64,000 bases of DNA, from assembly GCA_031285625.1 (NCBI GenBank), contig JAITVV010000063.1:62001-126000 (forward strand), written 5' to 3'. This stretch comes from Prevotella sp. (lineage in GTDB: Bacteria; Bacteroidota; Bacteroidia; Bacteroidales; Dysgonomonadaceae). The translations under genes were made by a program, and so were the position numbers. The notes beneath the pieces are model-generated. The model saw only the letters and a list, made by a program, of their open reading frames with translations, ran no database searches and was not told the origin of the DNA. This document shows positions 8,941 through 16,677 of the stretch, one piece after another; positions within the stretch are counted from its first letter, which is position 1; every line of letters starts with the position of its first letter.

Positions 8941-9013
8941 GCGGAAGTAGCTCAGTTGATAGAGCATTAGCCTTCCAAGCTGAGGGTCGCGGGTTTGAGC
9001 CCCGTCTTCCGCT
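8941..9013 (+). tRNA. tRNA-Gly (TCC)
   Basis: 73-nt tRNA. The acceptor GCGGAAG pairs with CTTCCGC, the anticodon stem TTAGC/GCTGA carries loop CTTCCAA with anticodon TCC, and the T-arm GGGTTTGAGCCCC is canonical. It lies 11 bp after tRNA-Tyr and is followed by a terminator, so the two are co-transcribed. Confidence 0.95.
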
Positions 9014-9023
9014 CTGATAATAG

Positions 9024-9054
9024 GACGATTACTGAATAAGTGATCGTCTTTTTT
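9024..9054 (+). terminator. Rho-independent terminator after the tRNA pair
   Basis: GACGATTACT and AGTGATCGTC form a 10-bp stem with one G-U pair and a 5-nt loop, followed by six T's. Confidence 0.82.
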
Positions 9055-9081
9055 GTATTTTATCGAATAAAAGGCCATCTC

Positions 9082-9113
9082 TTTACTGGTTATATAAGAA
9101 ATTCCTAACTTTG
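9082..9113 (+). promoter_or_regulatory. Promoter for the thioesterase gene
   Basis: TTTA at 9082-9085, 20 bp, TAACTTTG at 9106-9113. The -7 element overlaps an alternative TTG start at 9111, so the downstream ATG at 9138 must be the true start. Confidence 0.6.
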
Positions 9114-9137
9114 AAGCCTGAACTCATATTAATATTT

Positions 9138-9572
9138 ATGGAAGAAAGAAAATATAAGCATTCGATGCCACTTCAAATACGCTTCAATGATGTGGATAAG
9201 TTCGGACATGTCAACAATGCGGTTTACATGAATTTTTACGATACAGCAAAGACAAATTATATTAGTACTGTATGCCCAAATGTAGACTGGGAAAAAGATG
9301 CCATTATCGTTGTTTACATTGAGGTGTTTTTTAAAGCACAGATATATAGTACCGATAATATTAATGTACAAACAGCTGTTACCGGTATTGGGACAAAAAG
9401 TTTCGACCTTAATCAACAAGTTATCGATACTAAAACAAATGAAGTAAAATGTATTTGTCGCTCAACCATGGTGACATATGACTTAAACGAACGGGCAACA
9501 AAACCATTAAAAGACGAATGGATAAAGGCTATTTGCGATTTTGAAGGTAAAGACCTAAGAAAGAAAAAGTAA
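9138..9572 (+). CDS. Hotdog-fold acyl-CoA thioesterase (YbgC/4-HBT type), 144 aa
   Basis: Single-domain cytoplasmic thioesterase that hydrolyses acyl-CoA (or acyl-ACP) thioesters. The 4-hydroxybenzoyl-CoA thioesterase signature is clear: RFNDVDKFGHVNNAVYMNFY near residue 14, with the catalytic Asp and the HVNN motif, followed by beta-strands ending in STMVTYDL. ATG at 9138 is chosen because the predicted -7 element overlaps the more upstream TTG. Flanked by its own promoter and terminator. The natural acyl substrate cannot be told from sequence. Confidence 0.87.
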   Translation: MEERKYKHSMPLQIRFNDVDKFGHVNNAVYMNFYDTAKTNYISTVCPNVDWEKDAIIVVYIEVFFKAQIYSTDNINVQTAVTGIGTKSFDLNQQVIDTKTNEVKCICRSTMVTYDLNERATKPLKDEWIKAICDFEGKDLRKKK

Positions 9573-9587
9573 TAACAGAATATATAG

Positions 9588-9613
9588 GACGACTACAAAA
9601 TAGTCGTCTTTTT
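9588..9613 (+). terminator. Rho-independent terminator after thioesterase
   Basis: Perfect 8-bp stem GACGACTA/TAGTCGTC with a 5-nt loop and a T5 tail. Confidence 0.85.
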
Positions 9614-9680
9614 CTTATAGGTTAGTCAATACTAAATCTCTACAGATTCAATTCTTACATTCGTTCTCGATTTAATATCG

Positions 9681-9688
9681 TAAATTTG
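9681..9688 (+). promoter_or_regulatory. -7 element for the two-component operon
   Basis: TAAATTTG matches TAnnTTTG exactly and lies 31 bp before the response-regulator ATG. No good -33 TTTG is visible at the usual distance, which may mean a weak or activated promoter. Confidence 0.5.
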
Positions 9689-9719
9689 TGTTTCTTAATC
9701 AAATAAAAGCTTATCTAAG

Positions 9720-10400
9720 ATGAATCTCTTAATCGTAGAAGACGAAATTGACTTGCAGGAATCTATCAAAGAATTTATGCAGTCGGAATCATTTACTGTA
9801 GAAGCTGTGTCATCTTTTCAGATGGCTGAAGAAAAAATCGACCTGCACAACTATGATTGTGTTATTGTAGATATAAATTTACCTGGTGGAAGCGGACTGG
9901 ATATTATTCGTAAACTAAAGATTAAAGATAAAGATGCCGGAGTAATTATTATTTCAGCTAAAAACTCTTTAGATGATAAACTTACAGGCTTAGATATAGG
10001 AGCTGATGACTACCTCACAAAACCTTTTCATCTATCAGAGCTCAATGCCCGTATAAAATCCATAATACGGCGTAGGGGATTAAAAGGAACAAACATTAAG
10101 AAGTTCAATGAATTGGCAATCGAATTTGATAATCGCAGGTTATTCATCAATGACAAAGAAATAGTATTGACCCGGAAAGAATTTGATCTTCTCTTGTATT
10201 TTGTAATGAATGAAAATAGAGTGTTAAGTAAAGAGGATATCGCAGAACATTTATGGGGAGATAATATGAGCATAACTGCCGACTCTTTCGATTTTATATA
10301 CAATCATATAAAAAATCTAAGAAAAAAACTGGTAGATAACGGCAGCATTGATTATATAGAAAGTATATACGGCATAGGATACAAATTTTCAGAAAAATGA
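9720..10400 (+). CDS. OmpR/PhoB-family response regulator, 226 aa
   Basis: Transcription factor phosphorylated by the following kinase. The receiver domain (about 1-118) has the acidic pair E7/D8, phospho-acceptor D51 in VIVDINLPG and the conserved Lys in LTKPFHLSEL near residue 101. The winged-helix output domain (about 125-226) has LTRKEFDLLLYF, RVLSKEDIAEHLWGD and the closing YIESIYGIGYKF. It overlaps the kinase gene by four bases (ATGA), so the pair is translationally coupled. The target genes are not evident. Confidence 0.93.
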   Translation: MNLLIVEDEIDLQESIKEFMQSESFTVEAVSSFQMAEEKIDLHNYDCVIVDINLPGGSGLDIIRKLKIKDKDAGVIIISAKNSLDDKLTGLDIGADDYLTKPFHLSELNARIKSIIRRRGLKGTNIKKFNELAIEFDNRRLFINDKEIVLTRKEFDLLLYFVMNENRVLSKEDIAEHLWGDNMSITADSFDFIYNHIKNLRKKLVDNGSIDYIESIYGIGYKFSEK

Positions 10401-11674
10401 GCCTCATCAAATTAATACGAAAATATCTTATTATTTCTATCATTGTAGTACTCCTCATAGGATGTATTTCTCACTTTCTTATATTTAGATTTTTCATCCA
10501 TTATTCCAACGATCAGATGCTTCTGGATCAAAAAGCAAGGTTGGAAAATTATATTGCCGAAAATGATACTTTACCTTTGGCTGCTACCCTTGTACTGAAG
10601 CCTGCCCGAATAGAAGAATATGCAATAGAAGACATAGATGTATCACACAAAAATGTATTTAAAGACACTATAATGTATAGTGAAGAAACAGGTACATTTA
10701 CCCCATATCGCCAACTCCATTTCACGGTCTCTTATGGAAACAAATATCATTTGATCAATATAAATCAGCCGACAATGATATCCAATGACCTGTTTTATGC
10801 CATTGTTTCCTCTCTTTTACTGTTATTAGTTCTATTCATACTTTTCACCTATGTTATTGAACACCTGCTGAAAAAAAATATCTGGCAACCGTTGAATTAT
10901 AATCTGCAGAAACTACACGAATATGACCTAAAAGCTAATACTATATTGGAATTGAGAAATCCAAACATAAAAGAGTTTGATGAAATAAATGAGGTTATTC
11001 TACGTATGGTAGATAAGATAAATAAAGATTATGAGAATTCACGCTTATTCACAGAGGATGCTTCTCACGAAATGCAAACACCTCTATCTATAATAAAGTC
11101 CAAACTTGATTTACTGGTTCAAAACTCACAATTGATGCGAGATCAGGAGAATGAGAGATCCATTAAAGCCATATCCAGGGCCGTATCCCGGCTTTCTAAG
11201 TTAAACAAATCCCTCTTGTTAATTACCAAGATAAACAATGACCAGTATGAAAAGAGGGAAGATATTCATCTAGACGAGTTGCTAAAACTTTATTTAACAG
11301 ATCTGGAAGAATTATTCGAGGCAAAAAATCTTACACTAACGGCAGATATTCAGCCCTGTCTTTTACATATCGACTCTGCATTAGCCAATATATTAGTGTC
11401 AAATCTTCTTAGCAATTCAGTACGTCACAATCTGGCTAATGGAAGAATAAATATATATTTAGATTCATCCAGATTACAAATATCAAACACATGTAATAGC
11501 GAGCTCAAAGGTTCAGCCGATTTATTTAACAGGATGACTTTTCATAATAGATCAGAAAACTCTTTAGGTTTAGGGCTCAATATTGTAAAATCCATTTGTG
11601 ATAAAAATGAATTTAAAATAGAATATGACTATCCGGAGAAAGATATTTTCTGTATCTCGATTGAATTCAAATAA
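10397..11674 (+). CDS. Membrane sensor histidine kinase, 425 aa
   Basis: Two transmembrane segments (about residues 10-32 and 138-160) flank a roughly 100-residue periplasmic sensor region of no recognised fold. Then come a HisKA domain with the H-box ASHEMQTPLSIIKSKLDLL and an HATPase domain with N-box NILVSNLLSNSVRHN and G-box LGLGLNIVKSI. The kinase has the short C-terminal ATPase form common in Bacteroidota. Partner of the preceding regulator. The downstream PepSY-like protein is a plausible periplasmic ligand or modulator (inference). Confidence 0.92.
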   Translation: MSLIKLIRKYLIISIIVVLLIGCISHFLIFRFFIHYSNDQMLLDQKARLENYIAENDTLPLAATLVLKPARIEEYAIEDIDVSHKNVFKDTIMYSEETGTFTPYRQLHFTVSYGNKYHLININQPTMISNDLFYAIVSSLLLLLVLFILFTYVIEHLLKKNIWQPLNYNLQKLHEYDLKANTILELRNPNIKEFDEINEVILRMVDKINKDYENSRLFTEDASHEMQTPLSIIKSKLDLLVQNSQLMRDQENERSIKAISRAVSRLSKLNKSLLLITKINNDQYEKREDIHLDELLKLYLTDLEELFEAKNLTLTADIQPCLLHIDSALANILVSNLLSNSVRHNLANGRINIYLDSSRLQISNTCNSELKGSADLFNRMTFHNRSENSLGLGLNIVKSICDKNEFKIEYDYPEKDIFCISIEFK

Positions 11675-11758
11675 TCATAGTACAGATTTTCTACAACTTT
11701 ACATCCTATATTTACAACAATATCCATATAGATTCAATAATTCCAGAGATCAGATTAC

Positions 11759-12172
11759 ATGATGAAAATGTATATATTCTTCCTATTTCTATTCTTAAAT
11801 TGCACAACCAATTTAAGCGCATCCCTCCCTGACAAGATACAAAATTTTCTTGATAAGCATTTTATTAATAATGAAATAGAAAAATTAAAATATGATGAAA
11901 AAGAGGAGGAATACAAGATAAAGTACAAAAATGGTATAAAAATAGAGTTTGATCGTAACGGCTGGGTAGAAATAGAAAGCGGTTATACACCTCTACCCAA
12001 AAGCATTATAGATATATTACCCACTCCTACTATCGATTTTATAGCAAAAAAATATCCCCGAAAGCCTATCGTAAAAATAAAGCGCAAACCGGATGGTTTT
12101 AAAGTAAAATTGGAAGGCTCCATTGAATTAAAGTTTGACCGGCGTGGAAATATTTTAAAAATAAGTGATTAA
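11759..12172 (+). CDS. PepSY-like periplasmic protein, 137 aa
   Basis: Signal peptide (about 1-20, ending NLSASLP) followed by two short beta-alpha-beta repeats of the PepSY-like (BLIP-type) kind. Each repeat ends in a glycine turn with an I/L-x-F-D-R signature: IKIEFDRNGWVEI and IELKFDRRGNILKI. Such small proteins are often encoded next to two-component systems in Bacteroidota and are thought to act in the periplasm. It lies 84 bp after the kinase with no terminator in between. The two-repeat match is seen; the signalling role is inferred. Confidence 0.75.
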   Translation: MMKMYIFFLFLFLNCTTNLSASLPDKIQNFLDKHFINNEIEKLKYDEKEEEYKIKYKNGIKIEFDRNGWVEIESGYTPLPKSIIDILPTPTIDFIAKKYPRKPIVKIKRKPDGFKVKLEGSIELKFDRRGNILKISD

Positions 12173-12233
12173 GCGTAATACTACGCATTAATATTTTCTC
12201 GTCAGATTTAACACCAATAAGCAATTAATTTAA

Positions 12234-12259
12234 TATATTTGCATATATGTATATACATA
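12234..12259 (+). promoter_or_regulatory. Sulfatase promoter (-7) with adjacent TATGT-N4-ACATA operator
   Basis: TATATTTG at 12234-12241 is a perfect -7 element. Four bases later TATGT-ATAT-ACATA (12246-12259) forms a palindrome that extends to ATAT on both sides. An operator at this place would cover the transcription start and repress. The same palindrome occurs before three other transcription units of the locus, including that of the GntR regulator. Function is inferred. Confidence 0.62.
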
Positions 12260-12285
12260 TATATTATATCCAAACATATTAAATC

Positions 12286-13860
12286 ATGAAAGACTCCCGA
12301 GTTTATGCACTATTAGGTGTATCTGTCTGCTGTTGGAACAGTGTTGTAGCCACAAATCCCCAAAAACAGATGAATATCTTATTCATAATGACAGATGACC
12401 ACGCATTTCAGGCACTCAGTGCTTACGGACATCCTATTTCCAAACTGGCCCCAACTCCAAACCTTGATCGCATCGCGCAAAATGGAATGTTATTCAGTAA
12501 CGCTTTTGTTGAAAATTCCATTTCTACACCGAGTCGCGCAACGCTACTTACAGGTATGTACAGCCATCAACATGGACAGACCCATCTGGGATACGGATTA
12601 AAGCCTGATAAAAAATTCTTTGTCGAATATCTTCAGAAGGCCGGCTATCAAACCGCAATATTTGGTAAATGGCACCTGAACACCCAGCTCAAAGGTTTTG
12701 ATACATATAAAGTATTTGACGACCAGGGCGAATATTACAATCCTCGCTTCAAGACACCGGATTCGGGCGGTAAATATATCCGAGAGGAAGGGTATGCAAC
12801 TGATCTTGTCACCAATGACGCTCTCAATTGGCTGGTATATCGTGATAAAAATAAACCATTCTGCCTGCTTGTTCATCATAAAGCACCACACCGTAATTGG
12901 ATGCCTGATCTACAATATCTGGATCTGTATGACGATATAACCTTCCCTGAACCCTCTACTCTATTTGACGACTACAAAACAAGAGGTGAGCAGATGAAGA
13001 CTCATGAACTTTCAGTTGCCAATCATTTAGGTTATGCTTTCGACCTGAAAGTATCCCAACTTCAAAATGAACCTACCTTAGAGTATATAAAAGCCAGCTT
13101 TGATATGGCAATGAACACCCTGACTCCTGAACAATTGAGGGTTTGGAATGAATCTTATGACAAGAAAAATCAAGAATTCCTTGCAAACAGACCTGAAGGG
13201 AAAGAGCTCACAGAATGGAAATATCAGAGATATATAAAAGATTATTGCAGAACCATAAAGAGCGTAGATGTACAGGTAGGAAGGCTACTTGATTATCTGG
13301 AAAATAATAACCTGTTAGAAAATACAATTATTGTATATACATCCGACCAGGGATTTTTCCTGGGAGAACATGGATTGTACGATAAACGTTTTATGTATGA
13401 AGAGGCATTCCGAACTCCTCTTATTATAGCTATGCCCGGTGCAAAAAAAGGAGTAAAATGCACAGAACTTGTACAGAACATAGATTATGCACCTACATTC
13501 ATGGATGTGGCAGGATTAGAAAAGCCGGAGGATATGGCAGGTGAATCGCTTGTACCTCTATTAAATCAGACAAATAAAATATGGCGGGATAATCTTTACT
13601 ATCAGTTCTATGATTATCCGGCTGTAGGAATGACACGCAAACATTATGGGATCCGCGACAAACGGTATAAACTCATACACTGGTATGGTAGAGGTGAGAA
13701 TAGCCAAGATAGGAATATCGATAGCTGGGAATTGTACGACTTAAAGAAAGATCCTACCGAGATAAATAACTTATATAATAATAAAAGATATACAAAAAGA
13801 AAAGAGCAATTACACTCATTACTCGATAAGAAAAGAAAAGAGCTAAAAGTTACAGAATAG
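12286..13860 (+). CDS. Family S1 sulfatase, Ser-type, 524 aa
   Basis: Periplasmic or surface sulfatase that removes sulfate esters from glycans. N-terminal export signal (about 1-23, SVVA). The metal-binding DD is in IMTDDHAFQALSAYG. The formylglycine site is S80-T-P-S-R84 in STPSRATLLTG, so the nucleophile precursor is Ser, not Cys, and needs an anSME radical-SAM maturase. Other family blocks are GKWHL, HKAPHRNWMPD, TSDQGFFLGEHG and a C-terminal LKKDPTEINNLY. The HRNWMPD and FDDYKTRGEQM segments resemble GlcNAc-6-sulfatase-type enzymes (inference). It is transcribed alone from an operator-bearing promoter and converges on the SusC/D operon. Confidence 0.9.
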   Translation: MKDSRVYALLGVSVCCWNSVVATNPQKQMNILFIMTDDHAFQALSAYGHPISKLAPTPNLDRIAQNGMLFSNAFVENSISTPSRATLLTGMYSHQHGQTHLGYGLKPDKKFFVEYLQKAGYQTAIFGKWHLNTQLKGFDTYKVFDDQGEYYNPRFKTPDSGGKYIREEGYATDLVTNDALNWLVYRDKNKPFCLLVHHKAPHRNWMPDLQYLDLYDDITFPEPSTLFDDYKTRGEQMKTHELSVANHLGYAFDLKVSQLQNEPTLEYIKASFDMAMNTLTPEQLRVWNESYDKKNQEFLANRPEGKELTEWKYQRYIKDYCRTIKSVDVQVGRLLDYLENNNLLENTIIVYTSDQGFFLGEHGLYDKRFMYEEAFRTPLIIAMPGAKKGVKCTELVQNIDYAPTFMDVAGLEKPEDMAGESLVPLLNQTNKIWRDNLYYQFYDYPAVGMTRKHYGIRDKRYKLIHWYGRGENSQDRNIDSWELYDLKKDPTEINNLYNNKRYTKRKEQLHSLLDKKRKELKVTE

Positions 13861-13869
13861 ATTATACAT

Positions 13870-13909
13870 AAAAAGAATAGGATGTCAATATTGACATCCT
13901 ATTCTTTTT
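13870..13909. terminator. Bidirectional terminator between sulfatase and SusC/D operon
   Basis: Near-perfect 40-bp palindrome with 20-base arms (core GATGTCAAT/ATTGACATC), A-rich on the left and T-rich on the right, placed between two convergent stop codons. It can serve both strands. Confidence 0.85.
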
Positions 13910-13919
13910 ATAATACAAT

Positions 13920-14690
13920 TTATTTAACAGGAATTGAAACTTCTTTTACCACTGTATAATTATAACGATTCGTAGCATCGAAAGTAACTGAAGTCCTTAC
14001 GCCGACGCGGATAAAATACTTTCTTGCATAATCAGGGAAAGACTTGGAAGCTTGTGAGGTACTTATAGTAAAAGTAGTACCATCAGCACCTAATATCTCG
14101 GATGCAGTTACACCCATCTGCTCAGGAGCACATTTGACAGAATAATTAGGGCTATAGCTAAAATCACCAACATAGTCGGTTTCGCTCACAAATAGCCAGC
14201 CTTCAACCAATGGCTTTCTATAAATTGCATCATCAGATCCATAGGTAACCTTTACTTTAGCTGTTACTGTCCTATCAATATTTACAACAGGCTCACCATC
14301 CCATTCTACACGCAGGATAGGTTCCACTTCATAGGTTTTCTCCACCGTTCCGCTTATTTTGATTCGCTCTTCCGGTAGTGGAACAAAAGCTCCTGATGGT
14401 GTAATACCATACTCCCCTTTAAATACTTTGGTATTATTGAATGTACCATCCATCATACAATTAAAGTCATATGGCTGGGGTGTATCACTCCAGCTATATT
14501 CCATCATACGGATACGTACACCCGTATTTCCGATAGCAGTCTGAAATGGTTCTTTAGTTCCTTTATCTATAAATTTACCTCTGAACGTCTCTTTAGGTTC
14601 CGGATAATTATCATCAGCACACGATGCTATCCCAAAGATTATAAACAGAGATAAAACAATATTAATTATATTACTTTTCATATCATTCAT
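13920..14690 (-). CDS. DUF3823 lipoprotein of the SusC/D operon, 256 aa
   Basis: Surface lipoprotein usually encoded right after SusD, presumed to bind glycan at the cell surface. The signal peptide ends in a lipobox (GIASC near residue 24). The first beta-domain has FRGKFIDKGTKEPFQT and GVRIRMMEYSW, characteristic of DUF3823; the second (about 120-256) is an Ig-like sandwich. The start could be 14690 or the ATG at 14681 (MKSNIIN). Last gene of the GH38-GH92-SusC-SusD operon, followed by the bidirectional terminator. Confidence 0.82.
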   Translation of the reverse strand: MNDMKSNIINIVLSLFIIFGIASCADDNYPEPKETFRGKFIDKGTKEPFQTAIGNTGVRIRMMEYSWSDTPQPYDFNCMMDGTFNNTKVFKGEYGITPSGAFVPLPEERIKISGTVEKTYEVEPILRVEWDGEPVVNIDRTVTAKVKVTYGSDDAIYRKPLVEGWLFVSETDYVGDFSYSPNYSVKCAPEQMGVTASEILGADGTTFTISTSQASKSFPDYARKYFIRVGVRTSVTFDATNRYNYTVVKEVSIPVK

Positions 14691-14700
14691 TTTTTAGTTA

Positions 14701-16665
14701 TTAATAACCCGGGTTTTGTTTACAATTAGGATTCTTGGTTATTTCACCTGTAGGAATTTGCTGATAATAGTTTTTGGTATCGAAATTAAAAATATAATTG
14801 TTACCAGCTTTCGATTCCATAAATCTTGAATCAAGAAAATATTTTTCAGCATCGGTGGAATAAAAAGCATATAAAACCCTATAACGTCTATTAGTCTGCT
14901 CATCATAAATCACCCTCCAACGTTTCAAATCCCAATAGGTCTTGTGCTCAAATGCAAGCTCTTTTTTCCTTTCTGTCCTCACTACATTAATATCATTAAG
15001 AGAGGCAGAAGATGTCAGTAATGTTGCACCTGCGCGTTTTCTGATGAGATTGATACAACGGAAAGCTTCATCGCGGTAACTTTCTCCACCTGAAGCTGTA
15101 TTAACACCGGCAAGGAATAACTCATTCGCAGCTTCGGCACGATTAAGTAATACTTCAGCATAGCGGATCTCAATCCAGCTTTGGCTCGATTTATTACCGT
15201 TATTATCTGTCTGGTCTGGATTCAAGTATTTACGAAGATAGAAACCACTAACATTTCCAAAATCCCATCCTGATACGATTCCACTCTCTCCGGATCTTTT
15301 CATTTTCGTACCATCCTTTAAGGTTACAAAATTAGCTTCCTGATTGTTAAACGAGAAACCACTGGAAAGTTTCAGATCGCTCGACTCATCGTATACTACA
15401 GTGTAGTCTACAACGCTTCCGGCTTGCATTAGCGGCTTAATACCTGTCCCTACCGGACCAGTCCAGATACCACGACGTAAATCGATAGACTGTCCCATAA
15501 ACTGATCCATCGGTAGTATTACCGTCGCTCTTAAACGAGGTTCACAGTTTGCAAAAGCATCGAGAGGAGAGTTATATAGCTTATAATTACCATTGGCATC
15601 CAGATTCTGGAATTTGCTGCTGGCATCTTTATCTAAGCCATCGAACATTTCAACGAAGTCCAACGTAGGGCAAATTTCAGAGTTATTACCTCCCGAAGAT
15701 GTCTGCATTGGTTGAGCCGAATCGTCAAAACCATGTACCGATTCAGGATTTTGATAATACCTTACAAAGATATTTTCCTTTGTATCCTTGAGGAAGATAT
15801 TAACAAAATTTGTAGTTTGTGCATCTTTATCTCCATCTGCCCACTCTGCATCATAAAGACCATATGCAGTCGTTTCATCAAGAATTTTACTGGCATCATA
15901 TGCAGCCTTGAAGTAATCATTTGCACGAGTAGCCGGTATACCACATATTCTTACCCCGTTATACTCCTCACTGATAGTATTATATTTTGCAATAGATCCT
16001 GCATGAAGCATCGCACGCGATTTGAATGCTGCTGCTACATATCTGTTTGCACGGCCTTTCTGATTGGTTTTGGGCAGATTATTAATAGCATAATCCAAAT
16101 CGGAAGCAATAAGATCCCATATGGCCTCTTCCGAATCGCGGAAAAGCCTTGTACCCTCAACACTCACACTGGCGGGATAATCAATCACATAGTCTACCTT
16201 AGGAACACCGCCATAGCGTTTTACCAGCGCATAATAATTAAATGCTCTCACAAAGTAGGCTTCAGCCAAATAAGTATCATAATCTGCCTGAGTATGCGCA
16301 GAAGCATATTTAGGTAATGTTTCTATAAACAGATTCGCATCACGAATTGCTGAATATGCATTATCCCAGTAACTTACATGCTCGGCTTCTGCACCTTTTA
16401 CATCACGGCCCAATGCTTCTCCTGTCAGGCAAGATTGCTGTTTATATTTGGTATCGGTATTATTAAACAGACCACTTTTTTCGAAATTGTAACGAAAATC
16501 TTCCATAGGGAGCGTACTGTACATACGGGCAATATAGCTCATTGTACCTTCGGTAGTCCCAAATATTTCCGGATCTCCAATAATGTTCTTAGGGGGGATA
16601 TCAAGGTCTGTACATGCAAAGAACGAACCCAAACAAAGCAATAAAATATATTTAATAAATTTCAT
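14701..16665 (-). CDS. SusD/RagB-like outer-membrane glycan-binding lipoprotein, 654 aa
   Basis: Lid lipoprotein of a SusC/D importer. Lipobox SFFAC near residue 18, then the RagB/SusD N-terminal helices (NTDTKYKQQ, EAYFVRAFNYYALVKRYGG with the family PxV after it) and the C-terminal SusD block WIEIRYAEVLLNRAEAANE, ERKKELAFEHKTYWDLKRWR. The last line NPNCKQNPGY is the usual SusD end. The gene follows susC by 12 bp. Specificity is not readable, but the operon context (two mannosidase families) points to alpha-mannose-containing glycans. Confidence 0.95.
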   Translation of the reverse strand: MKFIKYILLLCLGSFFACTDLDIPPKNIIGDPEIFGTTEGTMSYIARMYSTLPMEDFRYNFEKSGLFNNTDTKYKQQSCLTGEALGRDVKGAEAEHVSYWDNAYSAIRDANLFIETLPKYASAHTQADYDTYLAEAYFVRAFNYYALVKRYGGVPKVDYVIDYPASVSVEGTRLFRDSEEAIWDLIASDLDYAINNLPKTNQKGRANRYVAAAFKSRAMLHAGSIAKYNTISEEYNGVRICGIPATRANDYFKAAYDASKILDETTAYGLYDAEWADGDKDAQTTNFVNIFLKDTKENIFVRYYQNPESVHGFDDSAQPMQTSSGGNNSEICPTLDFVEMFDGLDKDASSKFQNLDANGNYKLYNSPLDAFANCEPRLRATVILPMDQFMGQSIDLRRGIWTGPVGTGIKPLMQAGSVVDYTVVYDESSDLKLSSGFSFNNQEANFVTLKDGTKMKRSGESGIVSGWDFGNVSGFYLRKYLNPDQTDNNGNKSSQSWIEIRYAEVLLNRAEAANELFLAGVNTASGGESYRDEAFRCINLIRKRAGATLLTSSASLNDINVVRTERKKELAFEHKTYWDLKRWRVIYDEQTNRRYRVLYAFYSTDAEKYFLDSRFMESKAGNNYIFNFDTKNYYQQIPTGEITKNPNCKQNPGY

Positions 16666-16677
16666 AATATTATGTGT

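Noticed and set aside
15712-16317. 201-codon plus-strand ORF rich in Ile and Cys
   Set aside because: Antisense of susD, which is clearly coding on the minus strand; composition is untypical.
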